Source: an uncultured Eggerthellaceae bacterium (lineage in GTDB: Bacteria > Actinomycetota > Coriobacteriia > Coriobacteriales > Eggerthellaceae). From it: a stretch of DNA of 64,000 bases. Under the pieces are notes generated by a model. That model did not search any database. It saw nothing but the letters and a program-made list of their open reading frames with translations, and was not told where the DNA came from. The stretch lies in the NCBI GenBank assembly GCA_947626195.1, contig CANQRF010000003.1, positions 108,034-172,033 of the forward strand, given 5' to 3'. The translations under genes and the position numbers were made by a program. Below, piece after piece: positions 51,901 through 58,966 of the stretch (its first letter is position 1; each line of letters opens with the position of its first letter).

Positions 51901-52509
51901 CTAGGCCGGTTCGATTCTTATAGCTACCGTCGGATCGCTTACTACACAACGTTCGACGCACAATCCGCAGCCCACACAGTCTTCATCGCTGATCTGGGGT
52001 GCGAATATGGCGTGGATGCCATCGCCTTCCCGATGGCGGAAGTCAATGGTTATGGCGGTGTCGATTAAGGGGCAGGCGCGATAGCAGACTTCGCAGCGCA
52101 TGCCCTTGAAGGAAATGCAGAGGTCTTCGTCGATGACGGCCTTGCCCATGTTGACGTCGCTTCGCTGCTCCACATCGCGCAACGCGTGCGTGGGGCAGGC
52201 GTTCACGCAGGGGAAATCCTCGCAGAGACGGCAAGCCTGCTCGCGGACGTTGAGAATCGGAGTGCCCACGGCGGCGCCGTATTGCGCAGGTGCGGGACGA
52301 AGCGCCAAGTACGGACAGGACTCCATGCACTTGCCGCACTTGATGCACAGAGAGAGAAAATCGGATTCGCCCTGGTATCCAGGTGGGCGCAACGGGGCGG
52401 CTTCCGCTGTCGATACGCGAAAGATCCCATCGGCGACGACGGCCAACGCCGCACAACCCGCGATGACGCCTCCGAACTTCAGAACTCCCCCTCTTTCCCC
52501 ATAAAGCAT
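51901..52509 (-). CDS. napG: NapG/MauM-type ferredoxin
   Basis: The 202-residue protein has an N-terminal hydrophobic segment and four Cys clusters (CIKCGKCMESCP, CRLCEDFPCVNACP, CEVCYRACP with the preceding CISFKGMRC, and CVGCGLCVERC), the NapG/MauM pattern. It is the first gene of the nap operon and works with NapH as a quinol dehydrogenase. The start is not certain: ATG 52509 has no strong ribosome site, and the usual Tat RR pair is not visible in the N-terminus. Confidence 0.85.
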   Translation of the reverse strand: MLYGERGGVLKFGGVIAGCAALAVVADGIFRVSTAEAAPLRPPGYQGESDFLSLCIKCGKCMESCPYLALRPAPAQYGAAVGTPILNVREQACRLCEDFPCVNACPTHALRDVEQRSDVNMGKAVIDEDLCISFKGMRCEVCYRACPLIDTAITIDFRHREGDGIHAIFAPQISDEDCVGCGLCVERCVVSDPTVAIRIEPA

Positions 52510-52921
52510 ATGCCCGCTGCTTCCAGCCGTCGCCGATGGCGATCATCCGTGGGTTCCGTAGATAGTCGCCATATGCGATTGCCGCTGACGACAGCGCCGT
52601 CACGCAGATGCGCGACGATCGCCGAATGCTGTGGCAAGGGCATTATTGACATACTTTAGCGCGTACCCTTCGGATATTCATAGGGTCAGTTCACGATATG
52701 CGCATGGTAACAGTTGGCGAAGAGCGCGGCGTGAAAGCAAGGAGAATGGCTGGAGAAGGATAAGGTATTGTAGGTGCTCGCATCAAAAGACTCGAATCAC
52801 GGGACCGCTGCTGCGAAATTGATTTCCTTCCGTTTTCGTTCGCGACGACAGAAGGCCCATCGAATCATTCCATGGGCCTTCTGCTTCGGGTCTCAGGCTT
52901 TTTTACATTGCTTACTTCTTT
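52510..52921. other. intergenic region upstream of the nap operon
   Basis: About 410 bp without a supported gene. It should carry the nap promoter on the minus strand, but I see no clear FNR- or NarL-type site. The long hairpin at 52849-52883 separates it from the molybdoenzyme remnant. Confidence 0.45.
52849..52883. terminator. hairpin downstream of the molybdoenzyme remnant
   Basis: CAGAAGGCCCAT and ATGGGCCTTCTG form a perfect 12-bp stem with an 11-base loop, 39 bp beyond the stop of the remnant on the minus strand. It is probably the old terminator of that gene. Confidence 0.55.
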
Positions 52922-53204
52922 TCAGCGTAGATAATCCTTGGATTTTTCCCACGCCGGAAGCTCGAGAATGATGAGCTCAGAGTACATGCCGTCTTCGAAT
53001 GCCTCTTGGCGCCATCCAAACCACACTTGCACGGTTCCAGGCGGAATCACCTGATCCAAACGCATTTCAATGGTCACATGACCACGATGGTTGTAGACCT
53101 CCACCTTGTCGCCGTCCTTGATGCCCTCCTTTTCGGCATCGATGGGATTCATGCGTCCCGTCGGTTTTCCGCCGGAAAGCTCCCTCATAACGGGGTCATC
53201 CGTG
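52922..53204 (-). pseudogene. 3' fragment of a molybdopterin oxidoreductase
   Basis: The fragment encodes TDDPVMRELSGGKPTGRMNP followed by a molydop_binding domain (DAEKEGIKDGDKVEVYNHRGHV; PPGTVQVWFGWRQEAFEDGMYSEL). It lines up with residues near 650-720 of the enzyme at 43890 (SFTDDPITIKLSGG to WFGWRRRQFEEGTYSE), so it is the end of a paralogue. Homology stops abruptly at TDDP, exactly where palindromic element E begins. The remaining start codon at 53188 has no use without the catalytic domains. Confidence 0.85.
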
Positions 53205-53231
53205 TAACATCAGGGGTGTCCCTTTGTCACA
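53203..53231 (-). repeat. 29-bp palindromic element, copy E
   Basis: A diverged copy (TGTAACATCAGGGGTGTCCC start on the plus strand) at the breakpoint of the molybdoenzyme fragment. Confidence 0.8.
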
Positions 53232-53242
53232 CATGACGAGAA

Positions 53243-53271
53243 TGCGACATTAGGGGTGTCCCTTTGTCACA
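53243..53271 (-). repeat. 29-bp palindromic element, copy F
   Basis: One mismatch in the terminal repeat (TGCGACA). It lies 11 bp from copy E in the same orientation. Confidence 0.85.
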
Positions 53272-53284
53272 TTGTTCCCGCCGA

Positions 53285-53298
53285 TTTTGTTAACAAAA
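53285..53298. promoter_or_regulatory. perfect A+T palindrome upstream of the DUF4143 ATPase
   Basis: TTTTGTTAACAAAA is self-complementary over 14 bp and directly precedes the 23-bp repeats. Confidence 0.4.
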
Positions 53299-53300
53299 AG

Positions 53301-53346
53301 CGGCCAAAAGTAGTAATGAATATCGGCCAAAAGTAGTATCATTCCT
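53301..53346 (+). repeat. two tandem 23-bp repeats with CGGCCAAAAGTAGTA core
   Basis: Units start at 53301 and 53324. The first 15 bases (CGGCCAAAAGTAGTA) are identical and the remaining 8 differ. The array ends 30 bp before the ATPase start, where an operator or leader element would be. The period equals that of the orphan array at 28156, which also starts with GGCCAA. Confidence 0.85.
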
Positions 53347-53376
53347 GATAAATTGAGAGGAGGTTCCACTCGTAAA

Positions 53377-54750
53377 ATGAAGGATTACTTTCCCAGAATA
53401 GCGGACACTTTGCTTAAAGACGAGCTTGAGGCGACCGGAGCCGTGCTCATTGAGGGACCGAAATGGTGCGGAAAGACGACAACCGCCTCGCAACAGGCTA
53501 AAAGCGTTCTCAAGATGCAACAGCCCGGCCAAACGGCTCAGCTTCTCATGGAAGCCTCCATTAATCCCTCGGGGCTGCTCGCCGGTGGCGTTCCTCGGCT
53601 CATAGACGAATGGCAGATGGCTCCGGTTCTTTGGGACGCCATACGCTATGAGGTCGACGAACGGGGCGAACCGGGGCAGTTCATCCTCACCGGCTCCGCC
53701 ACGCCTCCCGATCGATCGAAGATCAAGCACTCCGGAACGGGCAGAATCGCCCGTCTGCGCATGCTCCCGATGAGCCTTTATGAAAGCGGGGAGTCATCGG
53801 GGGCGGTGTCGCTTGAACGGCTCTTCGCTGGTGCCACGGCAAGTGCAGTAAGTGATTCCGAATCTGGTCATACCCCTCTGAAAGGCGGTTCAACATCGAT
53901 AAACCTCGGCAGCGATATGCACCACAGCGACAACGCGCATTTCAGCACCTCTCTCGAGGCTCTTTCGCTGGAGCGCCTCGCCTTTCTGACGTGTCGCGGC
54001 GGTTGGCCGCAATCGATAACGCTGTCTGAGCGCGCGGGGTTGCGCCAAGCGCGAAATTATCTCGGCGCTGTTGTCGAAACGGATATTTCGGAAGCCGATT
54101 GCGTTCGTCGCGACGCCAATGTCGCTCGTGAGATTCTACGCTCCTATGCTCGTCTCGTCTCGTCTCAAGGAGCAGTGGCCACGATCGTTTCGGATATCAG
54201 ATCCGCGGTCGCGAACCGTGGCGAATCAACGGTGCGGGCGTATCTGCAAGCATTGCGTGAGATTTACGTTTTGCAGGACCTCAAAGCATGGTCGCCTCAT
54301 CTCCGGTCGAAAACCGCAATCCGACAAGCGCCGACCCGCCATTTCGTTGACCCGTCCATCCCGTGTGCGGCCCTCGGCATCGGTCCGGCCGACCTTGCGA
54401 GCGACCTCAATACATTCGGTCTTGTTTTCGAAGATCTCTGTGTACGCGATTTACGCGCTTATGCAAGCTTGCTCGATGGCAAGGTCTATCACTATCGCGA
54501 TAAGACGGGGCTAGAATGCGACGCAGTGATCCATCTGCGTAACGGCCGCTACGGGCTTGTCGAGATCAAGCTGGGTGGAGATGATCTCGTTGCGGAGGGC
54601 ATCCGGTCACTCAGAAAACTTGTCGACAGGATTGATGAGGAAGCGATGGGAGCACCTTCGTTTTGCATGGTGTTGACCGGCGTGAACTCCCGTTGTTTCA
54701 CTGAAGAGAGCGGGATCCACATCGTTCCGATCAATCATTTGGGTCCCTAG
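53377..54750 (+). CDS. AAA+ ATPase with DUF4143 domain
   Basis: The 457-residue protein has an N-terminal AAA_14 ATPase (Walker A GPKWCGKTT near residue 32; Walker B-like GVPRLIDEWQ) and a C-terminal DUF4143 nuclease-like domain (GLVFEDLCVRDLRAYA, KVYHYRDKTGLECDAVIHLRNGRYGLVEIKLGG) whose D-x(n)-ExK pattern resembles restriction endonuclease folds. The biological role of the family is not settled. ATG 53377 lies 13 bases after GAGAGGAGG; an in-frame TTG at 53353 is less likely. It is flanked by palindromic elements F and G and ended by a good terminator. Confidence 0.88.
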   Translation: MKDYFPRIADTLLKDELEATGAVLIEGPKWCGKTTTASQQAKSVLKMQQPGQTAQLLMEASINPSGLLAGGVPRLIDEWQMAPVLWDAIRYEVDERGEPGQFILTGSATPPDRSKIKHSGTGRIARLRMLPMSLYESGESSGAVSLERLFAGATASAVSDSESGHTPLKGGSTSINLGSDMHHSDNAHFSTSLEALSLERLAFLTCRGGWPQSITLSERAGLRQARNYLGAVVETDISEADCVRRDANVAREILRSYARLVSSQGAVATIVSDIRSAVANRGESTVRAYLQALREIYVLQDLKAWSPHLRSKTAIRQAPTRHFVDPSIPCAALGIGPADLASDLNTFGLVFEDLCVRDLRAYASLLDGKVYHYRDKTGLECDAVIHLRNGRYGLVEIKLGGDDLVAEGIRSLRKLVDRIDEEAMGAPSFCMVLTGVNSRCFTEESGIHIVPINHLGP

Positions 54751-54801
54751 ATAAATAGGCTCAGCGGTTAAGGTCTGCGTAGGTGTGGCCGAACATGAGA
54801 A

Positions 54802-54830
54802 TGTGACAAAGGGACACCCCTAATGTCACA
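54802..54830 (+). repeat. 29-bp palindromic element, copy G
   Basis: A full copy whose terminal inverted repeat extends to 12 bp with flanking GAGAA/TTCTC. It lies just before the ATPase terminator and in inverted orientation to copy H. Confidence 0.88.
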
Positions 54831-54834
54831 TTCT

Positions 54835-54859
54835 CACCATACCTTCATGGTGCTTTTTT
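54835..54859 (+). terminator. rho-independent terminator of the ATPase gene
   Basis: CACCAT-ACCTTC-ATGGTG is a perfect 6-bp stem followed by CTTTTTT, between elements G and H. Confidence 0.75.
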
Positions 54860-54863
54860 AAAA

Positions 54864-54892
54864 TGTGACAGTAGGGGTGTCCCTTTGTCACA
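54864..54892 (-). repeat. 29-bp palindromic element, copy H
   Basis: A full copy with one internal change. Its TGTGACA end supplies the TGA stop codon of the ParE-type toxin (54888-54890). Confidence 0.88.
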
Positions 54893-55223
54893 TGTAATAG
54901 ATGCCGAAGAAGCGGTTGAGCGGATCGCGGCGCTGGTCCTCGATGAACAGGACGCGCACTTCATGCTCGCTCTCGACAATGGTGTAGTAGATGCCGTAGC
55001 GTCCGGCGAATGCGACCCTCATCTCGAACGGCGTTCGCGCTGCAGGATAGTCCGGATCGTACACGCGCCCGATTTCCGGCACGGTATCCAATACCTGCAG
55101 CATTTTCCGCACCTTGGCGCGATCGGACTTGGCCGTTATGGCAGGAAGGGCGGCCCTTGCCGTTGGCGCAAGCACGACGGCGTAGGGCGGCAGCTCATCG
55201 GGGCGGTTCTCGCGGTCTGCCAT
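54888..55223 (-). CDS. RelE/ParE superfamily toxin
   Basis: The 111-residue protein has a ParE/RelE-type core (VVLAPTARAALPAI at the start; FEMRVAFAGRYGIYYTIVESEHEVRVLFIEDQRRD near the end). Its last codons and stop lie in palindromic element H, so the natural C-terminus may have been altered by the insertion. It starts 1 bp after the antitoxin stop. The target (ribosomal mRNA or gyrase) cannot be told. Confidence 0.85.
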   Translation of the reverse strand: MADRENRPDELPPYAVVLAPTARAALPAITAKSDRAKVRKMLQVLDTVPEIGRVYDPDYPAARTPFEMRVAFAGRYGIYYTIVESEHEVRVLFIEDQRRDPLNRFFGIYYM

Positions 55224-55224
55224 G

Positions 55225-55497
55225 TCAGCTCCATTCCTTCAGAGCTTCCTCCAACGGCACTCCGCCACCTGCCTCGATCTCCGCATAGGCGCGCCCGGCG
55301 CGCTCCTTCAGCTCCATCTCGTACTCATAGACCTGCTGGCGCAGCAGCGCCTGCTCCTCGTAGGCACGAGCGCTCATGACGATGAGGTCGGCATGGCCGT
55401 TGCGCGTGATGTAGACGGGCTGGTCGTTCTGCTCGCACAGCTCGTACACCTCGCTGATGTTGCGCTGTAGGTCGGAGGCAGTTCGCGTAATGGGCAT
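55225..55497 (-). CDS. Phd/YefM-type antitoxin
   Basis: The 90-residue protein has a Phd/YefM N-terminal DNA-binding domain (ITRTASDLQRNISEVYELCEQNDQPVYITRNGHADLIVMSARAYEE, residues 3-48) and a helical, acidic C-terminus. ATG 55497 has AGGAGGTG eight bases upstream; a much longer frame upstream has no homology. A strong palindrome overlaps its promoter. Confidence 0.88.
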   Translation of the reverse strand: MPITRTASDLQRNISEVYELCEQNDQPVYITRNGHADLIVMSARAYEEQALLRQQVYEYEMELKERAGRAYAEIEAGGGVPLEEALKEWS

Positions 55498-55533
55498 CGA
55501 TGGCACCTCCTCTCGTAAAGCTCGGACAACTTG

Positions 55534-55567
55534 ATTGTAGCATATATTCAGAAAATCTTCTGAATAT
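55534..55567 (-). promoter_or_regulatory. promoter/operator of the Phd/ParE-type TA operon
   Basis: ATATTCAGAA-AATC-TTCTGAATAT (55544-55567) has perfect 10-bp arms. A -10 TACAAT on the minus strand lies at 55534-55539, so the palindrome covers the -35 region, as expected for autorepression. Confidence 0.6.
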
Positions 55568-55645
55568 GTTTCCTGACAGAAAACCCAAGAGGCCCTGAAT
55601 GTCGAAAGCGCCCCGCGGGAGGGGCGCTTTCGGAAACCGTGTGCT

Positions 55646-58600
55646 TTAACGGCGGCGGCGCTTCGGGCTGTTTCCTTTCGCATGGCGGTAGTGCACGGCG
55701 TTGCGCGCTCCATCGGTCCGCCCACGGCCCGCTGGATGTGCACGGCCCGCTGGATGTGACATTAGGGGTGTCCCTTTGTCACAGCTGCGGTCGACGCCAC
55801 GCGGCAATACGATGGGCGCTTGGGCAGAGCGTGTGCGCCCCATTTGGAACCAAGCGAACAGAGCCGCCAGAGCTGCCAGCGCAGCGGTCAGTGCCGGACC
55901 CGTCCAGTTCGTCGTGTCGCCGGTCCGGACTATCTCGTCGGGAGGCGTCCCGGGACCCGTGGGCTCGCCAGGCCCTGTGGGCTCGTCGGGGTTGTCGGGA
56001 TTATCGGGATTGTCGGGCGGCTTCTTCTCGGTGGTGTTGACGAAGGCAACGCTGCCGTTGGGACTCACCTCCACAGTGGCGGAGAGGTTGCCCGCGCCGT
56101 CGTCGGTCACCGTGACAGTGACGGTATAGACGGCCCGGTCGTAGGTGATGCTCGGATCGCTTCCCGCCACCTCGGAGACCGTGTAGCGGTAGGTGCCCGC
56201 CTGCGTGTAGGTGGCGTTCTCGATGAGCGGGATGTATCCGGCTGCCGTGTTGGTCACGGTCTTCTGCCCCACGGGGTCAGGCGTGGGGTTCGCGGCGTCG
56301 GGCGTGACGAGGAACATGAATTGGCCCGCCGCGAGGTCTGCCCCCTCAAGCACCTTCGTGCCCGAAAGGTTCACGGTCGTGGGCGACCACGTGTTCGTGG
56401 CCGTAGCCGTGGCGGTCACGCCCGCGCCGATCGTGCCCTCTTGGCCCTCCCACGAGAGATCCCAACCGCTCTCGGTGAGCTCCTCCACAATGTAGCTGGT
56501 GCCATCGGGAAGGCCGCTGAACGTCATCGTCTCGCCCGCTTTGAGCGTGAACGAAGCGGATGCACCCGAGAACTCCTGCGGCGCCCCTGAGGAGGGAGTG
56601 CCCGTGTAGGTGCCCGTCGGAGCGGGGTCGAACGTCACGCGGAAGCTGAACTCCGCATCGGTCGGCGCACCCTCACCGGAAACCACCTTCTTCACCGTGA
56701 GGTTGCCGGTGCTCGGCCCCGGAGGCGGCGGGGTGTCGTCGGAGGAGTTCACGAACTGGGTGTAGTTGTAGGGGTTCACGTCCGCGTTGGACCCTGTGGA
56801 AAGCCCCGTGCCGGAGTTCACGGTCGTGTTCGTCGGGGGCTGAGGGCCCGGCAAGGGGGTGATCGAGGCCGCGTCTCCGCTCAACTCATAGGTCCCCTGA
56901 GACCACGTGGTGGTGACGTTTTGGTCCTCACCCAAATCCGTCTCGGTGACGACGTATTGTGCGCCAGCGGGAAGGCCCGAGAGCCGCAGGAACTGACCGT
57001 TTTGAAGGCTGAATTCAAGCACGCCATAGTTGTCGTCAGCATTCCAGTACTGGTTTTGCGTACCGGTAGACGTGCCGTCGGCGTTGTAGATGGTGTAGTA
57101 ATATGCACCGGTAAGTGAGTTTCCATCAGCATCATACAGGGTCAGGGTGAAGTTGAAGGTCTGGCCGAGAAGCCCCGTGCCCTTGACGATCTTCTCGATG
57201 ATGAGGTCTTGGGTGTTGGTGAAGGTGACAGGAGTGTCCAGCGAGTCGCCAAGGTTCGTCGGAATCTCAAATCCGGGGCTGCTCCAGTCGGTGTTCCATT
57301 CGCCCTTCCATTGGTAGTACTTCACATCCGCGGTGAAGGGACCGTCAGTACCGCCCTCGCCTTGCCCCGTAACGGTCACGACGACCAGATAATCACTCGC
57401 GTCGGCCTGCACTGGCAGGTTGGCCACGGGCTCTTCGCTGAGCTTGTAATAGTAGGTGCCCGCATGCTCATAGGTGATGGGCGGGAAGGTGACGAGGCCC
57501 GCACCGCCTGCCGCAAAGCCGCTGTTTTTCACGGTGACCACGTTGCCCTCAGCGTCCGTTGGCATGGGCGGATTAGGTTCGGGCAGTGGGTCGTGATCGG
57601 ACCCCGTGTATTTGGCAGCAAGCCCCTCGAGGGTAAAGCTGAAGAGGCCGTTTGTAAGTTCGCCGCCTACAAGGGCCTTGGTGGCCGAGATTGTGGCGTC
57701 GATTTCAGTGGCGCTGTACTTGTTCTCGAAGGGAAGGGACCAAATGCCGCCGGACGTCTCTGAGGCAGTGCTGCCGTCGTTTGAGGTGATGGAGACCTCG
57801 GCTTTGAGCTCTCCGCTGAAGATGCTGAACGTGGGGTAGTACGTCGAGGGACTTCCTTCAATCGGATTCGTCTCTTCGATCCGATCCCCGCGCGTAACCG
57901 TGACGGTGATCGTGTAGACGGTCGAGTCGTAGGACCAGCCGGCCTCGGGCGTTTCCGGTACCTGCTCGTGAACCGTGTAGGTGTAGGTGCCGGGAGTTGG
58001 AAAGCCCAAGGGCTGCTTCTCATTATCGACAAAGAAATCTCCGGTCGCTACCTGTGTACCGCCTCCGGGAGCCTCGAGGGTCAACTTCTGCGTGCCCGAG
58101 TCTTCGTCGTAGCCCTGCGCCTTTTTGATCGGATCGCCGGCAGGGTTGGTCTCCGAGGGCGTCACAACGAAGGTAAACCCGCCATCAGGCCACTTATCAT
58201 CCGGTGGTGTCCCGCTCACCTTCTTCATCACTTGGAACTTGGCCTCAGCGGGCGTGATCGGCGCGTTAAAGAACTGCGCCGCCTCCTCTTGGGAGTCGGT
58301 GTCTCCGTAGATGGAATAGACGCCATCGCTCTCGTTGAAATAGGCGCTCAAGTTCGGGCCCTGGTCAACGCCGGTTATTTTGTTGGGGTTGGTTGTGTTT
58401 TCAATGTTGAGCACCGTTTGGTAGAGCGGGGGCGCTGCCGCATCGGTGTCGTTCGTCCCAGCGTTATCAAAGATGTAGTAACCCGCCACCCGAGCATTCC
58501 CCGGCATGTTCCACGAATGCTCGGGCACGGGGTCAAGCTTGTCCGACGAGTTGAGAAAATCCTCGCTCGTCGTGTAATCCACGTAGTTGGCGTATTGGAC

Positions 58601-58927
58601 GTTTCTCCCGAACACGAGATCGGCGTTGCTTGTCGCGTCGTCGTTCTTCTCGGTGACCCGGTAGACCGCCTGGCCGCCGAGGCCGCTTATCACCAGTCCC
58701 TCACCGCTCTTGAGCTTATACTCGGCGGTGTTGTTGGCGACGGTAGCCGCGCTCACCTGTTCGAGCGTGTCATCTTCAGGCTCCATGCCGGACACGTTGT
58801 AGGTCGTGTAGTAGGAGACGGTGCCGGTGCCGGTGATCGTTTGGTGCTCCCTCACGTCGGTGAAGGCGGTCTTGTCGTAGAGGTCGCCCGCTTCAAGTTC
58901 GGTACCACCTGATAGCTCGCCCGTCAA
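55646..58927 (-). CDS. FctA/DUF7601-repeat surface protein, distal part of a split gene
   Basis: The 1093-residue frame has no signal peptide and begins at a TTG with no good ribosome site. Three or more FctA (Spy0128-like isopeptide) domains are seen (AKFQVMKKVSG to VYTITVTV; ISATKALVGGELTNGLFSF; LSGTKVLEGADLAAGQFMFL), with DUF7601/DUF5979-type domains between them (IEKIVKGTGLLGQTFNF; LTVKKVVSGEGAPTDAEFSF). A Pro/Asp/Asn stalk leads to the anchor IVRTGDTTNWTG, a membrane helix and a basic tail. The tail contains CDKGTPLMSH, encoded by palindromic element I. It is in the same frame as the upstream part, separated by one TAA, so the two are most likely one interrupted adhesin or pilin gene. 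Confidence 0.85.
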   Translation of the reverse strand: MTGELSGGTELEAGDLYDKTAFTDVREHQTITGTGTVSYYTTYNVSGMEPEDDTLEQVSAATVANNTAEYKLKSGEGLVISGLGGQAVYRVTEKNDDATSNADLVFGRNVQYANYVDYTTSEDFLNSSDKLDPVPEHSWNMPGNARVAGYYIFDNAGTNDTDAAAPPLYQTVLNIENTTNPNKITGVDQGPNLSAYFNESDGVYSIYGDTDSQEEAAQFFNAPITPAEAKFQVMKKVSGTPPDDKWPDGGFTFVVTPSETNPAGDPIKKAQGYDEDSGTQKLTLEAPGGGTQVATGDFFVDNEKQPLGFPTPGTYTYTVHEQVPETPEAGWSYDSTVYTITVTVTRGDRIEETNPIEGSPSTYYPTFSIFSGELKAEVSITSNDGSTASETSGGIWSLPFENKYSATEIDATISATKALVGGELTNGLFSFTLEGLAAKYTGSDHDPLPEPNPPMPTDAEGNVVTVKNSGFAAGGAGLVTFPPITYEHAGTYYYKLSEEPVANLPVQADASDYLVVVTVTGQGEGGTDGPFTADVKYYQWKGEWNTDWSSPGFEIPTNLGDSLDTPVTFTNTQDLIIEKIVKGTGLLGQTFNFTLTLYDADGNSLTGAYYYTIYNADGTSTGTQNQYWNADDNYGVLEFSLQNGQFLRLSGLPAGAQYVVTETDLGEDQNVTTTWSQGTYELSGDAASITPLPGPQPPTNTTVNSGTGLSTGSNADVNPYNYTQFVNSSDDTPPPPGPSTGNLTVKKVVSGEGAPTDAEFSFRVTFDPAPTGTYTGTPSSGAPQEFSGASASFTLKAGETMTFSGLPDGTSYIVEELTESGWDLSWEGQEGTIGAGVTATATATNTWSPTTVNLSGTKVLEGADLAAGQFMFLVTPDAANPTPDPVGQKTVTNTAAGYIPLIENATYTQAGTYRYTVSEVAGSDPSITYDRAVYTVTVTVTDDGAGNLSATVEVSPNGSVAFVNTTEKKPPDNPDNPDNPDEPTGPGEPTGPGTPPDEIVRTGDTTNWTGPALTAALAALAALFAWFQMGRTRSAQAPIVLPRGVDRSCDKGTPLMSHPAGRAHPAGRGRTDGARNAVHYRHAKGNSPKRRRR
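55755..55783 (-). repeat. 29-bp palindromic element, copy I, inside the surface-protein tail
   Basis: A full copy inserted in frame in the C-terminal cytoplasmic tail, where it encodes SCDKGTPLMSH on the coding strand. Confidence 0.9.
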
Positions 58928-58966
58928 TTCATTGACCTGCGGTTCCTCTGTGCCGTCATTGGTCTT

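Noticed and set aside
51901..51930. A tRNA TPsiC-like sequence (GGTTCGATTC)
   Set aside because: It lies in the coding end of napG and no cloverleaf can be built around it.
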